A stretch of 64,000 bases of DNA, from the NCBI RefSeq assembly GCF_024168045.1, contig NZ_CP100126.1, forward strand, positions 2,893,803 to 2,957,802. The letters run 5' to 3'. A program made the translations under genes and the position numbers. Under the pieces are notes generated by a model. That model was not told where the DNA came from. It saw only the letters and a list, made by a program, of their open reading frames with translations, and ran no database searches. The stretch comes from Dorea longicatena (GTDB lineage: Bacteria; Bacillota; Clostridia; Lachnospirales; Lachnospiraceae). This document shows, in pieces, positions 41,096-50,350 of the stretch. Numbering within the stretch: the first letter of the stretch is position 1; every line of letters starts with the position of its first letter.

Positions 41096-42139
41096 CTATA
41101 TAATCTCATCTTTCTGCTTTGGCAGCTCTATAACAAATCTGCATCCACCATATTCACGGTTTTCTGCTTTGATTGTTCCTCCGGCACTATCTACAATGCG
41201 TTTTACAAGTGCAAGACCTAGGCCATTTCCTTCTGCTTTATGAGATCCATCTACCTGATAGAACTTGTCAAATATTCTGGATTTTACATCATCCTCTATT
41301 CCTGGTCCTTCATCTTCCAGAATGAACTTAACAGAATCCTGTTCTTGTTTCAGAAACATCGTAATTGTCCCCTTTGAAGGGCTGAACTTAATCGCATTAT
41401 CCAAAAGATTTATCCAGATATGCATAAAAAGTCCTTCATTCCCAGTATATTTAACTTCCTCCAATTCTACCTGAAAACCAATTTCTTTTTCTGTCCATTT
41501 TGTTTCCAATGAAAGAAATGCCTGGCGAATCTGTTCATCCAGACGATATTCTGTTTTTTTCATTGGTATATTCTGATTCTCTAACTTGGATAACAGCAAA
41601 ATATTACCAACCAATCCGGAAAGTCTTTGGGTGTTAAATAAGATTTTTTCTACATATTCCTCTTGATCCGGAGACAGTTCTTCTCCCTGAAGCAGCATTG
41701 TATATCCTTCAATGGCATTAATCGGGGTCTTAAACTCATGAGAAACATTAGATACAAAATCCATCTGCAGCACCTCTGTTGCACGAAGTTCTTTTGTCAT
41801 AACATTAAAACTTTGATAAGATTCTCCAACTTCTGCTATACGGCTGTTCGTTTCCAAATGCTGTTCAAAATCTCCCTGAGAAACTTCCTTCATTGCTTTA
41901 CTAAGTCTGGTAATTGGTTCCAGTAACTTTGCATTGATAAAGGAAGTGATCAGCCCTGCAATCAATGTATTGAAAATCAAAAGCCAGCCAAGCACAGGTA
42001 TGCTGCCCGGCAGATTAAAAAAATGATTCAAAAAAGCAAATAATAAAGCAGATATGACTGTTGAAAATACAAGTGCCAGCCAGATTGCACCAGTCAGACA
42101 GGATCGGATCCGCAATCCTTTTTCTTTCTTTTGTTCCAT
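41096..42139 (-). CDS. Sensor histidine kinase (short loop, HAMP)
   Basis: 347 residues. Two close membrane segments (about 17-37 and 45-68) leave almost no extracellular loop, so it is an intramembrane-sensing type of kinase. HAMP (about 68-120), HisKA with FVSNVSHEFKTPINAIEGY and HATPase with NLLDNAIKFS, DEGPGIED and GNGLGLALV follow. Its ATG overlaps the response regulator stop (TAATG). Intramembrane kinases typically sense envelope damage, often with a neighbouring transporter; here the FUSC gene follows 33 bp later. Confidence 0.95.
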   Translation of the reverse strand: MEQKKEKGLRIRSCLTGAIWLALVFSTVISALLFAFLNHFFNLPGSIPVLGWLLIFNTLIAGLITSFINAKLLEPITRLSKAMKEVSQGDFEQHLETNSRIAEVGESYQSFNVMTKELRATEVLQMDFVSNVSHEFKTPINAIEGYTMLLQGEELSPDQEEYVEKILFNTQRLSGLVGNILLLSKLENQNIPMKKTEYRLDEQIRQAFLSLETKWTEKEIGFQVELEEVKYTGNEGLFMHIWINLLDNAIKFSPSKGTITMFLKQEQDSVKFILEDEGPGIEDDVKSRIFDKFYQVDGSHKAEGNGLGLALVKRIVDSAGGTIKAENREYGGCRFVIELPKQKDEII

Positions 42140-42810
42140 TATTTTTTCACCACCTTGTATCCAATTCCACGCATTGTTACGATTTCAAAATCAGGGTTAT
42201 CTTTAAAACGCTCTCTGATTCTTCCTATATGTACCTCTATCGTATGTGGGTCTGCCTCCGTCTCGTATCCCCATACTTCATCCATCAACTGTTGTTTTGT
42301 AAATGTTCTGCCTGGCGAAGCTGCAAGCTTATATAAAAGCAGGAATTCTTTTTTAGGCAAAACAAGACTTTCCTTATCAGTTGTAACCGTCATTGCATCA
42401 TAATCAAACTCTGTTGAACCGATCACAATTTTGTGTTCATTCAGTATCTGTGCACGGCGAAGCAGTGCTCCGACTCTTAAAACCATTTCATTCACATTTA
42501 CCGGTTTTACCATATAATCGTCACTTCCCGAAAGAAATCCCTGGCGCATATCATCAAAGGAACCTTTCGCAGTGATCATAAGCACTGGTATCTGATATCC
42601 TGCTGAACGGAGTTCTGACACCAGTTCATAGCCATCCATAACCGGCATCATAATATCAGAAATGATCAGATCAATATATTCCTTATCCAATACTTCTAAT
42701 GCCTGTGCTCCATCCGATGCACTTTTGACTTGATATCCATTCTTCTCAAGCACTTTTTGGAATAGCTGGCTTAATTCTTTATCATCTTCTACAATCAATA
42801 TTTGAAACAC
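42139..42810 (-). CDS. OmpR-family response regulator
   Basis: About 223 residues from a GTG start at 42810 with GGAGG at 9 bp; this gives the standard N-terminus (V/M)FQILIVEDDKELSQL. The phospho-acceptor lies in LIISDIMMPVMDG (Asp about 51) and Lys in LMITAKG. The winged helix ends with HTIEVHIGRIRERF and TMRGIGYKVVKK. It is cotranscribed with the kinase downstream and the phospholipase D-like gene 17 bp upstream, so it may control the whole envelope operon. Confidence 0.94.
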   Translation of the reverse strand: MFQILIVEDDKELSQLFQKVLEKNGYQVKSASDGAQALEVLDKEYIDLIISDIMMPVMDGYELVSELRSAGYQIPVLMITAKGSFDDMRQGFLSGSDDYMVKPVNVNEMVLRVGALLRRAQILNEHKIVIGSTEFDYDAMTVTTDKESLVLPKKEFLLLYKLAASPGRTFTKQQLMDEVWGYETEADPHTIEVHIGRIRERFKDNPDFEIVTMRGIGYKVVKK

Positions 42811-42827
42811 GTTTTCCTTCCTCCTTA

Positions 42828-44261
42828 TTAAAACAGATACCTTGCCCATCCAAGCAGATGCTGTACCAAAAATATTTTTCTCTGACGTTTCTTTGTTAAT
42901 TCGATTGGCTCTACATGATATGGATCATTATAAGTTCCGCCTTCTAATATCTGGCGGGACACTTTTTCATATTCCATCATGCCCTCTTCCAACTGTTTAT
43001 TAATATCTTTACTGCGAATTACAAGCATCAGTTCCGTATCCAGATATGCACTTCTCATGTCCATATTAAAGGAACCGATTACAGACAGATCATCGTCAAT
43101 GAGAATACTTTTTCCGTGGTATGAATAACCGCCTTCATATTCCCAGATATTAATTCCTGTACTTAAGATTCTATTTCTGTTTTTCGCATAATCGGCAGCC
43201 CCAAATGGATTCCCATTATTCGCAACTGAATTTGTCATGATAGAAAAATCTGAAACGTTCTCTGCAATCTCCTCCCATGTATTATACATCATATCATTAC
43301 AGATAATATATGGCGTGTGGATCTTCACACGATCTTTTGCATTTTTCATCAATTCTCCCAACTGATACCACACTACTGGTTCTTTGGAACCTGTGTGAAT
43401 AGGATTTGACACTAATGTAATCTTTTCTGTCTCAAAAGTTTCGTCCGTATAATCGGTCTCGCAGATTCTTTCCTTATTCTCTTCAAAATATTTCTGATAG
43501 CTGTTCTGCAGCTCTAAAACTGCGTTCTTTACAGATTTTCTATTTGCCAGTTTTTTATTGTTATGAAAATAACCACTGTCTTCCTGATTCCATATGGTTT
43601 CAAAATACTCTGACAACTGGTTAACTGAATTTTCTTTCTCAGGTTCATCGCAAACCACTAACACGTCTCTGTCATAGTTCTTATGTCCCGGAAAATCACC
43701 CAGGAAATAATTATATGTATTTCTTCCCCCAAGAATATATCTCTTTCCATCTGCAATCAAATATTTATCATGCATTCTACCCATCATTTTCCACGGTTTC
43801 AACGGATTGGCCTTATTATACAGTTTAATTTCAACATTCTCATGGGAAGATAATCCATAGAAATACGGATTTCCTTCCATATCAATCCAGCTCTCCATTC
43901 CATCTACTAACAGACGAATATGTACACCTCTGTCTGCCGCATCATGCAGTGCTCCTAAAATCAATTTTCCACTTTCATCGGATTGAAATGCAAAAGTAGA
44001 AAGAATAATTTCCTTTTTTGCATTCTTGATCAAACGCACTCTTTGTAAAAGCGCTTCTGGATTCTTTTCTATGATTACTGCCCGTTCTGTATTTTCACTG
44101 CATTCGTTCCATGACCCATTTTTTGTTTCTTTTTTGGTTGTATTGGACACTTCCGGCTGCTTTTTATATGCAACGCAGATTCCGAGCAATTCATAAAAAG
44201 CCACACATAAAAAAATTGCCAGTATAACAAGAAGGATTTTACATATTTTATGCTTTTTCAT
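42828..44261 (-). CDS. Phospholipase D-family membrane-anchored protein
   Basis: 477 residues. An N-terminal anchor (about 7-30) is followed by two PLD domains. The first HKD motif is MHDKYLIADGKRYILGGRN (near residue 165) and the second YHGKSILIDDDLSVIGSFN (near 380), both with the His-x-Lys pair intact. Relatives include cardiolipin synthases and phosphatidyltransferases with outward-facing domains. It is the first gene of an apparent five-gene operon with the regulator, kinase, FUSC protein and PgsA. Confidence 0.9.
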   Translation of the reverse strand: MKKHKICKILLVILAIFLCVAFYELLGICVAYKKQPEVSNTTKKETKNGSWNECSENTERAVIIEKNPEALLQRVRLIKNAKKEIILSTFAFQSDESGKLILGALHDAADRGVHIRLLVDGMESWIDMEGNPYFYGLSSHENVEIKLYNKANPLKPWKMMGRMHDKYLIADGKRYILGGRNTYNYFLGDFPGHKNYDRDVLVVCDEPEKENSVNQLSEYFETIWNQEDSGYFHNNKKLANRKSVKNAVLELQNSYQKYFEENKERICETDYTDETFETEKITLVSNPIHTGSKEPVVWYQLGELMKNAKDRVKIHTPYIICNDMMYNTWEEIAENVSDFSIMTNSVANNGNPFGAADYAKNRNRILSTGINIWEYEGGYSYHGKSILIDDDLSVIGSFNMDMRSAYLDTELMLVIRSKDINKQLEEGMMEYEKVSRQILEGGTYNDPYHVEPIELTKKRQRKIFLVQHLLGWARYLF

Positions 44262-44344
44262 TGTACATCACCTGCTTCCTTTTTATTTCATACTTATACA
44301 ATACAAAGTCAATCTCAATTTAACCTCAACAAAATTTATTTTTC

Positions 44345-44392
44345 ATAAAAAAATATGACCGGCTTCTTTTTAAAGAAACAGTCATATTTTTA
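44345..44392 (-). terminator. Hairpin between cls and the PLD operon
   Basis: Arms AAATATGAC (44351-44359) and GTCATATTT (44381-44389), with an inner TTCTTT/AAAGAA pairing, are followed in the minus direction by seven T. A second, backup terminator for the cls transcript. Confidence 0.65.
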
Positions 44393-44485
44393 TTCTAATA
44401 TATGAAGGAGCTTTTCTTACTCCGTTGTATTAATCACTATCCATGCAAAATCTTCTTTGTACAACAGACTGTTAGATATAGCAAA

Positions 44486-44540
44486 AACGGCCTTTCAAAA
44501 ACAGTTAACTTCTAAATCAACTGTTTTTTGAAAGGTCGTT
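44486..44540 (-). terminator. Terminator after cardiolipin synthase
   Basis: A stem of about 21 bp (44486-44506 with 44519-44540, one bulge) containing CGGCCTTTCAAAAACAG is followed in the minus direction by TTTTT. It lies 12 bp after the cls stop. Confidence 0.8.
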
Positions 44541-44551
44541 TCATCAGATTC

Positions 44552-46111
44552 TTATAGCAATCCAGCAAATAATCTCATAAATAATTGTCCCAGTCGCAAA
44601 TATGCACTTCGTCCGGTTTGATATTGGTCTGTCACATCACGACATTCTCCCATCGTTCTTATCAGATCATTTTTTATTTCCACAACTGCCTGACAATCTG
44701 CCATAAAACAGCCGTTTTCAAAATGGTGATATAAACTTCGATAATCCAGATTAATTGTTCCACAAGTTGCCATACAGTCATCTGCCACACTCATTTTTGC
44801 ATGACAGAAACCAGGAGTCCACTCATAAACACGAACACCATGTTTAACTAATCCATGATAAAAAGAACGAGTTATATTATAAATGAATTTTTTATCAGGG
44901 ATACCAGGTGTGATAATTCTTACGTCTACCCCTCGCTTAGCAGCCAGACATAACGCATGCGTCATTTCATCTGTTATGATTAGATATGGAGTCATAAACC
45001 AACAATATTTTTCAGCTTTATTTATCATACTGATATAAACTTCTTCTCCTACTTGCTCATTATCCATAGGGCTGTCTGCATAAGGTTGAACAAACCCAGT
45101 TTGCTGTGCCGCATAATCATAGTGGAAAAGGTATTTACTAAAATCAGAATCATTAGCATCCTTATCACTTACTGCATTCCACATTTCCAAAAATGTCACC
45201 GTAAGCGACTGAACAGCATCTCCTTCTAAACGAATACCTGTATCTTTCCACTGTCCATACGGGTGTGTGTAATTAAAATATTCGTTTGCTAGATTATATC
45301 CACCTGTAAATCCGACTTTTCCATCAATAACTGTTATTTTTCTATGATCACGATTGTTCAAAAACAGATTTAAACCTGGCATAAACGGATTGAATACACG
45401 GCAATGAATTCCTATTGCTTCCATCTTTTTCACAAAATCTGTGTTAATAAAGCCTATAGAACCCATATCATCGTAGAATACTCTAACTTCCACACCTGCT
45501 TTTACTCGCTCTTCCAGAACATCTTGAATCTTATGCCATGCTTCAGCGTCTTCTATCGCATGATATTCCATAAAGATAAACTTCTGTGCTTTCTCCAAAT
45601 CCTTAAGCTGTGCCTCTAATCCTTTCACTGCTTCATCAAAATACACAATATCCGTATTCTGATAGATTGGATACTGCGAATTTCTTTGTATGTAACTTGC
45701 TATATTTCCTGCTTTCGGAATTTTTTCTTTTATTTTGCTCAAACACTCCTGACTGTCCGGAAGCATTGGTAACAATTTGCTATCAATTTCTGCATATCGC
45801 TCACGCATTTTATGTGTGCCACCATTCAAACCAATCAACAAATACAGGCCTACACCCATAATTGGGAAAATTAGAATTAAGATGACCCAAGGCATTTTCA
45901 TAGAGGATGTCTTATTTGATGCGTACAATCCCAAAACCAAGATCCCACTCAAAATCCTTGTAAATAAATTTATGATTTCTGCATATTCATTCAAGCGTGT
46001 TACGATAGTAATAATAAAAATCACTTCCAGAAGAATGCAGATTATGGAAAAACACAGCCGTTTTACCCCATTTTTTGTTTTTGCTTTGCCCTCTAAAGTA
46101 TCTTGTTTCAT
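44552..46111 (-). CDS. cls: Cardiolipin synthase
   Basis: 519 residues. Two N-terminal membrane helices (about 17-40 and 48-92 region) and two PLD catalytic domains. HKD motif 1 is HRKITVIDGKVGFTGGYNLA (near residue 255) and motif 2 CHAKMSVADDCMATCGTINL (near 435). Length and order are those of bacterial Cls. It joins two phosphatidylglycerol molecules into cardiolipin. Together with pgsA and the PLD-like protein it would shift the membrane toward anionic phospholipids. It ends at a double terminator. Confidence 0.95.
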   Translation of the reverse strand: MKQDTLEGKAKTKNGVKRLCFSIICILLEVIFIITIVTRLNEYAEIINLFTRILSGILVLGLYASNKTSSMKMPWVILILIFPIMGVGLYLLIGLNGGTHKMRERYAEIDSKLLPMLPDSQECLSKIKEKIPKAGNIASYIQRNSQYPIYQNTDIVYFDEAVKGLEAQLKDLEKAQKFIFMEYHAIEDAEAWHKIQDVLEERVKAGVEVRVFYDDMGSIGFINTDFVKKMEAIGIHCRVFNPFMPGLNLFLNNRDHRKITVIDGKVGFTGGYNLANEYFNYTHPYGQWKDTGIRLEGDAVQSLTVTFLEMWNAVSDKDANDSDFSKYLFHYDYAAQQTGFVQPYADSPMDNEQVGEEVYISMINKAEKYCWFMTPYLIITDEMTHALCLAAKRGVDVRIITPGIPDKKFIYNITRSFYHGLVKHGVRVYEWTPGFCHAKMSVADDCMATCGTINLDYRSLYHHFENGCFMADCQAVVEIKNDLIRTMGECRDVTDQYQTGRSAYLRLGQLFMRLFAGLL

Positions 46112-46146
46112 ATATATTCCACCTTCCTACTTGCTCAGTTTTCTTC

Positions 46147-46827
46147 CTAAATTTCGTGGAACATACCAATTTTGTCTTTTATTCTCTGCATTTCATTATC
46201 TGCTTCAATGATAGCTCTTGCAGAATGAAGTAATTCTTCACTTATCTCATCATAGCCAGGCATTTCTTCAATTCCTTTTTTATAGCGAAGTTGATGTTCC
46301 AATGTTGCCCAGAAATCCATACCATTGGTTCGAATCTGTAATTCTACACGCATAGGTGTTTTACCCTTAGCAAAAAATACTGGTATTTCAACAATCATAT
46401 GATAGCTTCGATAACCATTCGATTTTGGATTTTTTATATAATCTTTTATTTCAATAACTTTAATATCATCCTGTTGGGTAATCAAATCTGATATCATATA
46501 AATATCGTCAATAAACGCACAAACTATTCGAACGCCTGCTACATCATTGAGATATGTCTGTATATTTTCTGTTGTAAATTCATATCCCATCTTCTGCAGT
46601 TTATCGTAAATACTATTGGGCTGCTTAATTCTTGTTTTTATAAAAGAAATAGGATTTCGATTGTTCTCAACTGAAAATTCATCATCCAAAACCTCAAGTT
46701 TAGTTTGTATCTCCCGAATAGCACAACGATACATCATCATTAAATTATAAAATTTTGTAGCATTATTTAAAAACTGTAGTGATTCCGGACTGTTCATCCT
46801 GAGTTTTTTTACTTCATCTTTTGTCAT
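46147..46827 (-). CDS. Small alarmone synthetase, RelQ/YjbM type
   Basis: 226 residues, a single RelA/SpoT synthetase domain without HD hydrolase, TGS or ACT domains. Motifs are IKTRIKQPNSIYDKLQ, DVAGVRIVCAFIDDIY and SNGYRSYHMIVEIPV, and the acidic VELQIRTNGMDFWATLEHQLRYK block. It makes (p)ppGpp from ATP and GDP/GTP and is normally controlled by transcription. It lies 35 bp upstream of cls on the same strand, linking alarmone production to the membrane-lipid genes. Confidence 0.93.
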   Translation of the reverse strand: MTKDEVKKLRMNSPESLQFLNNATKFYNLMMMYRCAIREIQTKLEVLDDEFSVENNRNPISFIKTRIKQPNSIYDKLQKMGYEFTTENIQTYLNDVAGVRIVCAFIDDIYMISDLITQQDDIKVIEIKDYIKNPKSNGYRSYHMIVEIPVFFAKGKTPMRVELQIRTNGMDFWATLEHQLRYKKGIEEMPGYDEISEELLHSARAIIEADNEMQRIKDKIGMFHEI

Positions 46828-46865
46828 GGAACTTTCCTTTCTACCTCATCCCTGATTTCAAAACA

Positions 46866-47843
46866 TTATTTATTTTGATAGTTGATTCGTTCTCCTTGAA
46901 TTACTGGATAACAAATCATTTTATCACTATCCAGATTTTCTACATGCATATCTACTGCACTGATCTGATGGTTTTCATAAGTATTGTAATAATAAATACC
47001 TTTTGTAACATTACAACACGACGTATACAATGTGATTTCATATTTTCCATCCGCTACTTCGCAACATCCTCGTTGCTGATCCACAGATCCGAGAATGTGG
47101 AAGAATTGGCTAACGCTTTCTTCCTCTGATTCACCTGAAATTGCATTTACCTTTGTAAAAGCTACACGTACAAAGCGTGAGGAAGATGAGAGATCTCCCG
47201 GAAGACCTAATCCTCCCATACCTCTACTATATGCATCAAGAGCCAAATTTTCGCAGAAAGTATTTCTGGGCTGTTTAGGAGATAAATACATATAATTATT
47301 TAGTTGAAACATCTGCTGTGGAAATGGAGGATTATTCGTAAGCACTCCTACTGGATTGTCATAAATATGCAAACCATCTGACATAGATTCTACCGTAATT
47401 GACTCATTCTCATCAGAAATGATCCAGTGTAATTGTGCTAATGGTAATTGCTCGCTGAAAGGAGTATTAACAATATTAATTCGTTCAAGAAGCTCGCGAA
47501 CTTCAACTAAAGAAGAACACTGACTTAAAATCCACGGAATAAATTCAAACTGTGCAATATTTTCCACATCTGGCTTAATCGCGGCATAAACAGCATTTCC
47601 GACAAAATTCAGTCCTGCCATTGCCACTCCTTTTTCATTCATAGCATCATAATACAAAGGATAATCCTCAGCAACATGAGCCATTCCAATAATTGCATAA
47701 TGATTTTTCATATCGCCAACATGGCGAAAATTAAACGCATAATTACGTGGTGTAATTACTATCTGATCACCATAAGAGAATTCATAATCGAGGGTTCGTC
47801 CAAAGTAAAAATCTTTTGTTTTATAAGTTGCTGCTGTACACAT
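46866..47843 (-). CDS. bsh: Choloylglycine (bile salt) hydrolase
   Basis: 325 residues, the normal length of bile salt hydrolases. The mature enzyme begins at Cys2 (MCTAATY), the Ntn nucleophile. Further conserved residues are Arg16 and Asp19 in FGRTLDYE, the MAGLNFVGNAVY block, VLTNNPPFPQQ with the catalytic Asn, and SSSSRFVRVAF with the Arg near residue 223. It deconjugates glycine- or taurine-conjugated bile acids; penicillin V acylase activity is a family alternative, but the LTNNP and SSRF blocks favour Bsh. No signal peptide, so it is intracellular. It lies upstream of the alarmone and cardiolipin synthase genes. Confidence 0.93.
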   Translation of the reverse strand: MCTAATYKTKDFYFGRTLDYEFSYGDQIVITPRNYAFNFRHVGDMKNHYAIIGMAHVAEDYPLYYDAMNEKGVAMAGLNFVGNAVYAAIKPDVENIAQFEFIPWILSQCSSLVEVRELLERINIVNTPFSEQLPLAQLHWIISDENESITVESMSDGLHIYDNPVGVLTNNPPFPQQMFQLNNYMYLSPKQPRNTFCENLALDAYSRGMGGLGLPGDLSSSSRFVRVAFTKVNAISGESEEESVSQFFHILGSVDQQRGCCEVADGKYEITLYTSCCNVTKGIYYYNTYENHQISAVDMHVENLDSDKMICYPVIQGERINYQNK

Positions 47844-47977
47844 GATCGTTTATCCTCCTAAATAGATTGAAATATGTCAATGAGCTTTTTCTTGAACAAT
47901 ATTATAGCACAATTCTTTTATTTTGTTCCAACTTCATACATGATCATAACATGTAAACTTTAAACTATTTTCCTAGA

Positions 47978-48376
47978 TTATTTCTCCATCAGTTTTTCAA
48001 ACCAGGTATCCATAGCTAGGATGAATTGACCTACGTCTGGCAATTCTTGCAGCATTTCGTTTAGGGTTTTGTGCTTCACATATTTCTGCACATACACCCA
48101 ACAGGCAACGCTACTGGCTTCTGATACAATGTCAGCTATGGTTTTGCGCATAAGCTCTTCAAATTCAGCAATTTCTTCTTTTGGAACAACATCATACAGT
48201 GTTGGTGCCTGATGACTTAATTTTACGCCATTTTCATTTGCATCTTTAAGCAGATTCTTAACTTTTTCTCTTGAGTTCTCCGGTACTTTCATGTACTCCC
48301 AGATAAATGCTACCACATCGGACGGTGTGTCTTTTTTTAGTGGTGGTAACTGAATATAATCATTGTTTTCGCTCAT
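47978..48376 (-). CDS. Hypothetical protein of the ParAB module
   Basis: About 132 residues from the ATG at 48376 (GAGGAG at 9 bp; 48382 is possible). Soluble, mostly helical, with DVVAFIWEYMKVPENSREKV and a C-terminal VGQFILAMDTWFEKLMEK. I do not recognise the family. It is the last gene of a four-gene cluster with a small membrane protein, ParA and ParB. A C-terminal remnant of a close homologue lies at 38424-38456. Confidence 0.65.
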   Translation of the reverse strand: MSENNDYIQLPPLKKDTPSDVVAFIWEYMKVPENSREKVKNLLKDANENGVKLSHQAPTLYDVVPKEEIAEFEELMRKTIADIVSEASSVACWVYVQKYVKHKTLNEMLQELPDVGQFILAMDTWFEKLMEK

Positions 48377-48389
48377 TTTCATATTCTCC

Positions 48390-48686
48390 TCACGATATAA
48401 TAAAATCAATAATACGTTCTCTTGTCATGTCCAGTACAGTATCTACAAACACTCCTGCAAACAGGATCAGATACAGAATTACACTCAGCGAAAATAGAAA
48501 TGCAACCTGTACCCAGTCATGATAACAGTATGCAGTCGCTATAATCAATAAAGTGAATATAAATCCAAGGATCCCTCTGACAACCGCATAAGTCTGTACT
48601 GTCATTTTTACTGCCAGGCCGATCACAAAAAGGATCAGCCATACCGGCAGTAATAATATCTTTCCAGCAAGTTTTAAAATAAACAT
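48390..48686 (-). CDS. Small membrane protein of the ParAB module
   Basis: About 98 residues with three membrane helices (about 6-26, 34-55 and 58-85), beginning MFILKLAGKILLLPVWLIL. AGGAGG lies 5 bp before the ATG at 48686. Similar small membrane proteins occur next to ParA/ParB in Firmicute integrative elements; function is unknown. It lies 14 bp after the truncated parA stop and 13 bp before the next gene. Confidence 0.65.
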   Translation of the reverse strand: MFILKLAGKILLLPVWLILFVIGLAVKMTVQTYAVVRGILGFIFTLLIIATAYCYHDWVQVAFLFSLSVILYLILFAGVFVDTVLDMTRERIIDFIIS

Positions 48687-48700
48687 GTGCACCTCCTATT

Positions 48701-49321
48701 TTACCAGTCCTGGCATATCATATCCCTTGCGTAATTGGTTCTGAAATCTACCATGGTCAGGAGAATGCCCTCAATCGCCAGTTTCCGGTTCAGTCTTTTC
48801 TTTACTGTAAGAATGGTCTTGATCAGCTGCTGAAGTCCTTTCACCGGCAGATATGCGGCTTGCACAGGTATCAACACAGAATCGGAAGAGACCAGTGCAT
48901 TGATTGTCATCATACCAAGGCTCGGCATACAGTCGATCAGGATATAATCGTATCGGCATCGTATCGCATCGATATATTCTTTCATGATCATTTCTCTGCT
49001 CATAACATTTCCCATCGTTACTTCCAGTGCGGAAAGCTCAATATTTGCCGGGAGAAGATCTACATTTTCCTGGTGATGTAAAATCCCATCTTCCAGAGAG
49101 ATTTCTTCTTCGTTGATGACATCCATCATGATCGTTGCCAATGTGATGCGAAGATCATCCGGTTCCTCATATCCAAGACTTGCGGTTAAACTTCCCTGTG
49201 GATCCGCGTCGATCAGCAACACTTTCTTACCTTCTCTTGCCAGTCCAATGCCTACATTTACGGTTGTGGTGGTCTTTCCGACGCCACCTTTCTGGTTTAC
49301 TACGGATATAACTTTACACAT
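48701..49321 (-). CDS. ParA-family ATPase, C-terminally truncated
   Basis: About 206 residues against the usual 250-275. The deviant Walker A KGGVGKTTTTVNVG lies near residue 15, Walker A' LLIDADPQGSL near 42, and Walker B YDYILIDCMPSLGMM near 120. The sequence follows the family to LTMVDFRTNYARD, then ends with MICQDW-stop, so about 50-60 C-terminal residues are missing. The ATG at 49321 has AAAGGAGG at 8 bp. It is probably a decayed or altered partition ATPase of the integrated element, distinct from the chromosomal Soj at 54701. Confidence 0.85.
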   Translation of the reverse strand: MCKVISVVNQKGGVGKTTTTVNVGIGLAREGKKVLLIDADPQGSLTASLGYEEPDDLRITLATIMMDVINEEEISLEDGILHHQENVDLLPANIELSALEVTMGNVMSREMIMKEYIDAIRCRYDYILIDCMPSLGMMTINALVSSDSVLIPVQAAYLPVKGLQQLIKTILTVKKRLNRKLAIEGILLTMVDFRTNYARDMICQDW

Positions 49322-49335
49322 GATTTCTTCCTCCT

Positions 49336-50205
49336 TTAACTTTCCCATGATTCTTTTTTCCATAATTTCAACAGTGCCAGTATTTCCCGTTTCATCATTG
49401 CCGGTGTATAAGAATTTGGAAAATACTTGTGCAACTGCTCGTTTGTGAATGCCACTCTTGTGATCTCACCCTTTTTCACTTCACACATGATCTCTTCCAT
49501 CTTTTCCAGTGACAACTGTTTTTCTTTACTCAGTTGCCGGATCCTCTGGGCCTGTGAGAGTGATGGGATTGCCTGTGCATACTCCATTGCTACAAGCAGT
49601 TCTCTTTGTTCTTTTTCACTTAATGCAGCTATCTCTACAGCCGGACAAAAAGAAATAATCTCATCATCCAGTTTCTGCAACATTTCCGGTATCAGTTTTG
49701 TCAGTGAGATATAACGCTGCACTTGTTTTGGGCTATCACCACAATCTTCACTGATGATTTCTATTGCCCGCTTTCTTGGTGTTTTGTGGTCAACTTGGCT
49801 CTTTTTTCGACCACTTTTTCTTTTTAATACGTCATTCTTCAGTTTGTAAGCAAAAGCTTTTTCACTGTAGCTGATCCGTTCTCTGTGAAGATTGGAATCT
49901 ACCATGCTCAAGATGGAATCATCTTCACTTAATACCCGGATGATTACCGGTACTTTACGGTATCCCAATTTCTCCGCAGCATGTTTTCTTCTGTGACCGG
50001 ATATGATCTCATAGTATCCATCCGGTACTGGTCTGACGATTAGCGGATTTAAAATTCCATACTTCTCAATGCTTTCCTGCAAAAGAAACATTTCCTTATC
50101 ATCTTTTACCTGAAACGGGTGCTCTTTGAACGGACGAAGACGCTCAATCTCAATTTCTATGATTCTTTCTTCGTTTTCTCCTGATTGTCTGTTTGGCTCA
50201 GTCAT
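49336..50205 (-). CDS. ParB-family partition protein of the element
   Basis: About 289 residues. The ParB N-terminal domain has LRPFKEHPFQVKDDKEMFLL, VRPVPDGYYEIISGHRRKHA (the GHRR CTPase motif) and VIIRVLSEDDSI. A central helix-turn-helix region (about 150-215) has KQVQRYISLTKLIPEMLQ. The ATG at 50205 has AAAGGAG at 5 bp; the longer frame to 50301 is rejected. It differs from chromosomal ParB at 53758 and belongs to the element. It starts 15 bp upstream of parA. The iteron array upstream is a candidate centromere. Confidence 0.9.
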   Translation of the reverse strand: MTEPNRQSGENEERIIEIEIERLRPFKEHPFQVKDDKEMFLLQESIEKYGILNPLIVRPVPDGYYEIISGHRRKHAAEKLGYRKVPVIIRVLSEDDSILSMVDSNLHRERISYSEKAFAYKLKNDVLKRKSGRKKSQVDHKTPRKRAIEIISEDCGDSPKQVQRYISLTKLIPEMLQKLDDEIISFCPAVEIAALSEKEQRELLVAMEYAQAIPSLSQAQRIRQLSKEKQLSLEKMEEIMCEVKKGEITRVAFTNEQLHKYFPNSYTPAMMKREILALLKLWKKESWES

Positions 50206-50285
50206 CTTGACTCCTTTCCTCCAGGATTCAGGAAATAAAAAATGCCTGCCTGGAACTTTTATAGATAGTAAAGTTCCAAACAGAC

Positions 50286-50350
50286 ATTGCTGTTTGACCA
50301 TTAGCTGTAGCTAATAGAATTGAATACTGTTTCAGCTAATTCATGTTTGC
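50286..50350 (+). repeat. 65-bp direct repeat, right copy
   Basis: Identical to 38457-38521. It forms the parB-proximal end of the iteron region, just upstream of an inverted repeat GGAACTTT/AAAGTTCC (about 50251-50278) that may overlap the parB promoter. Confidence 0.95.
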
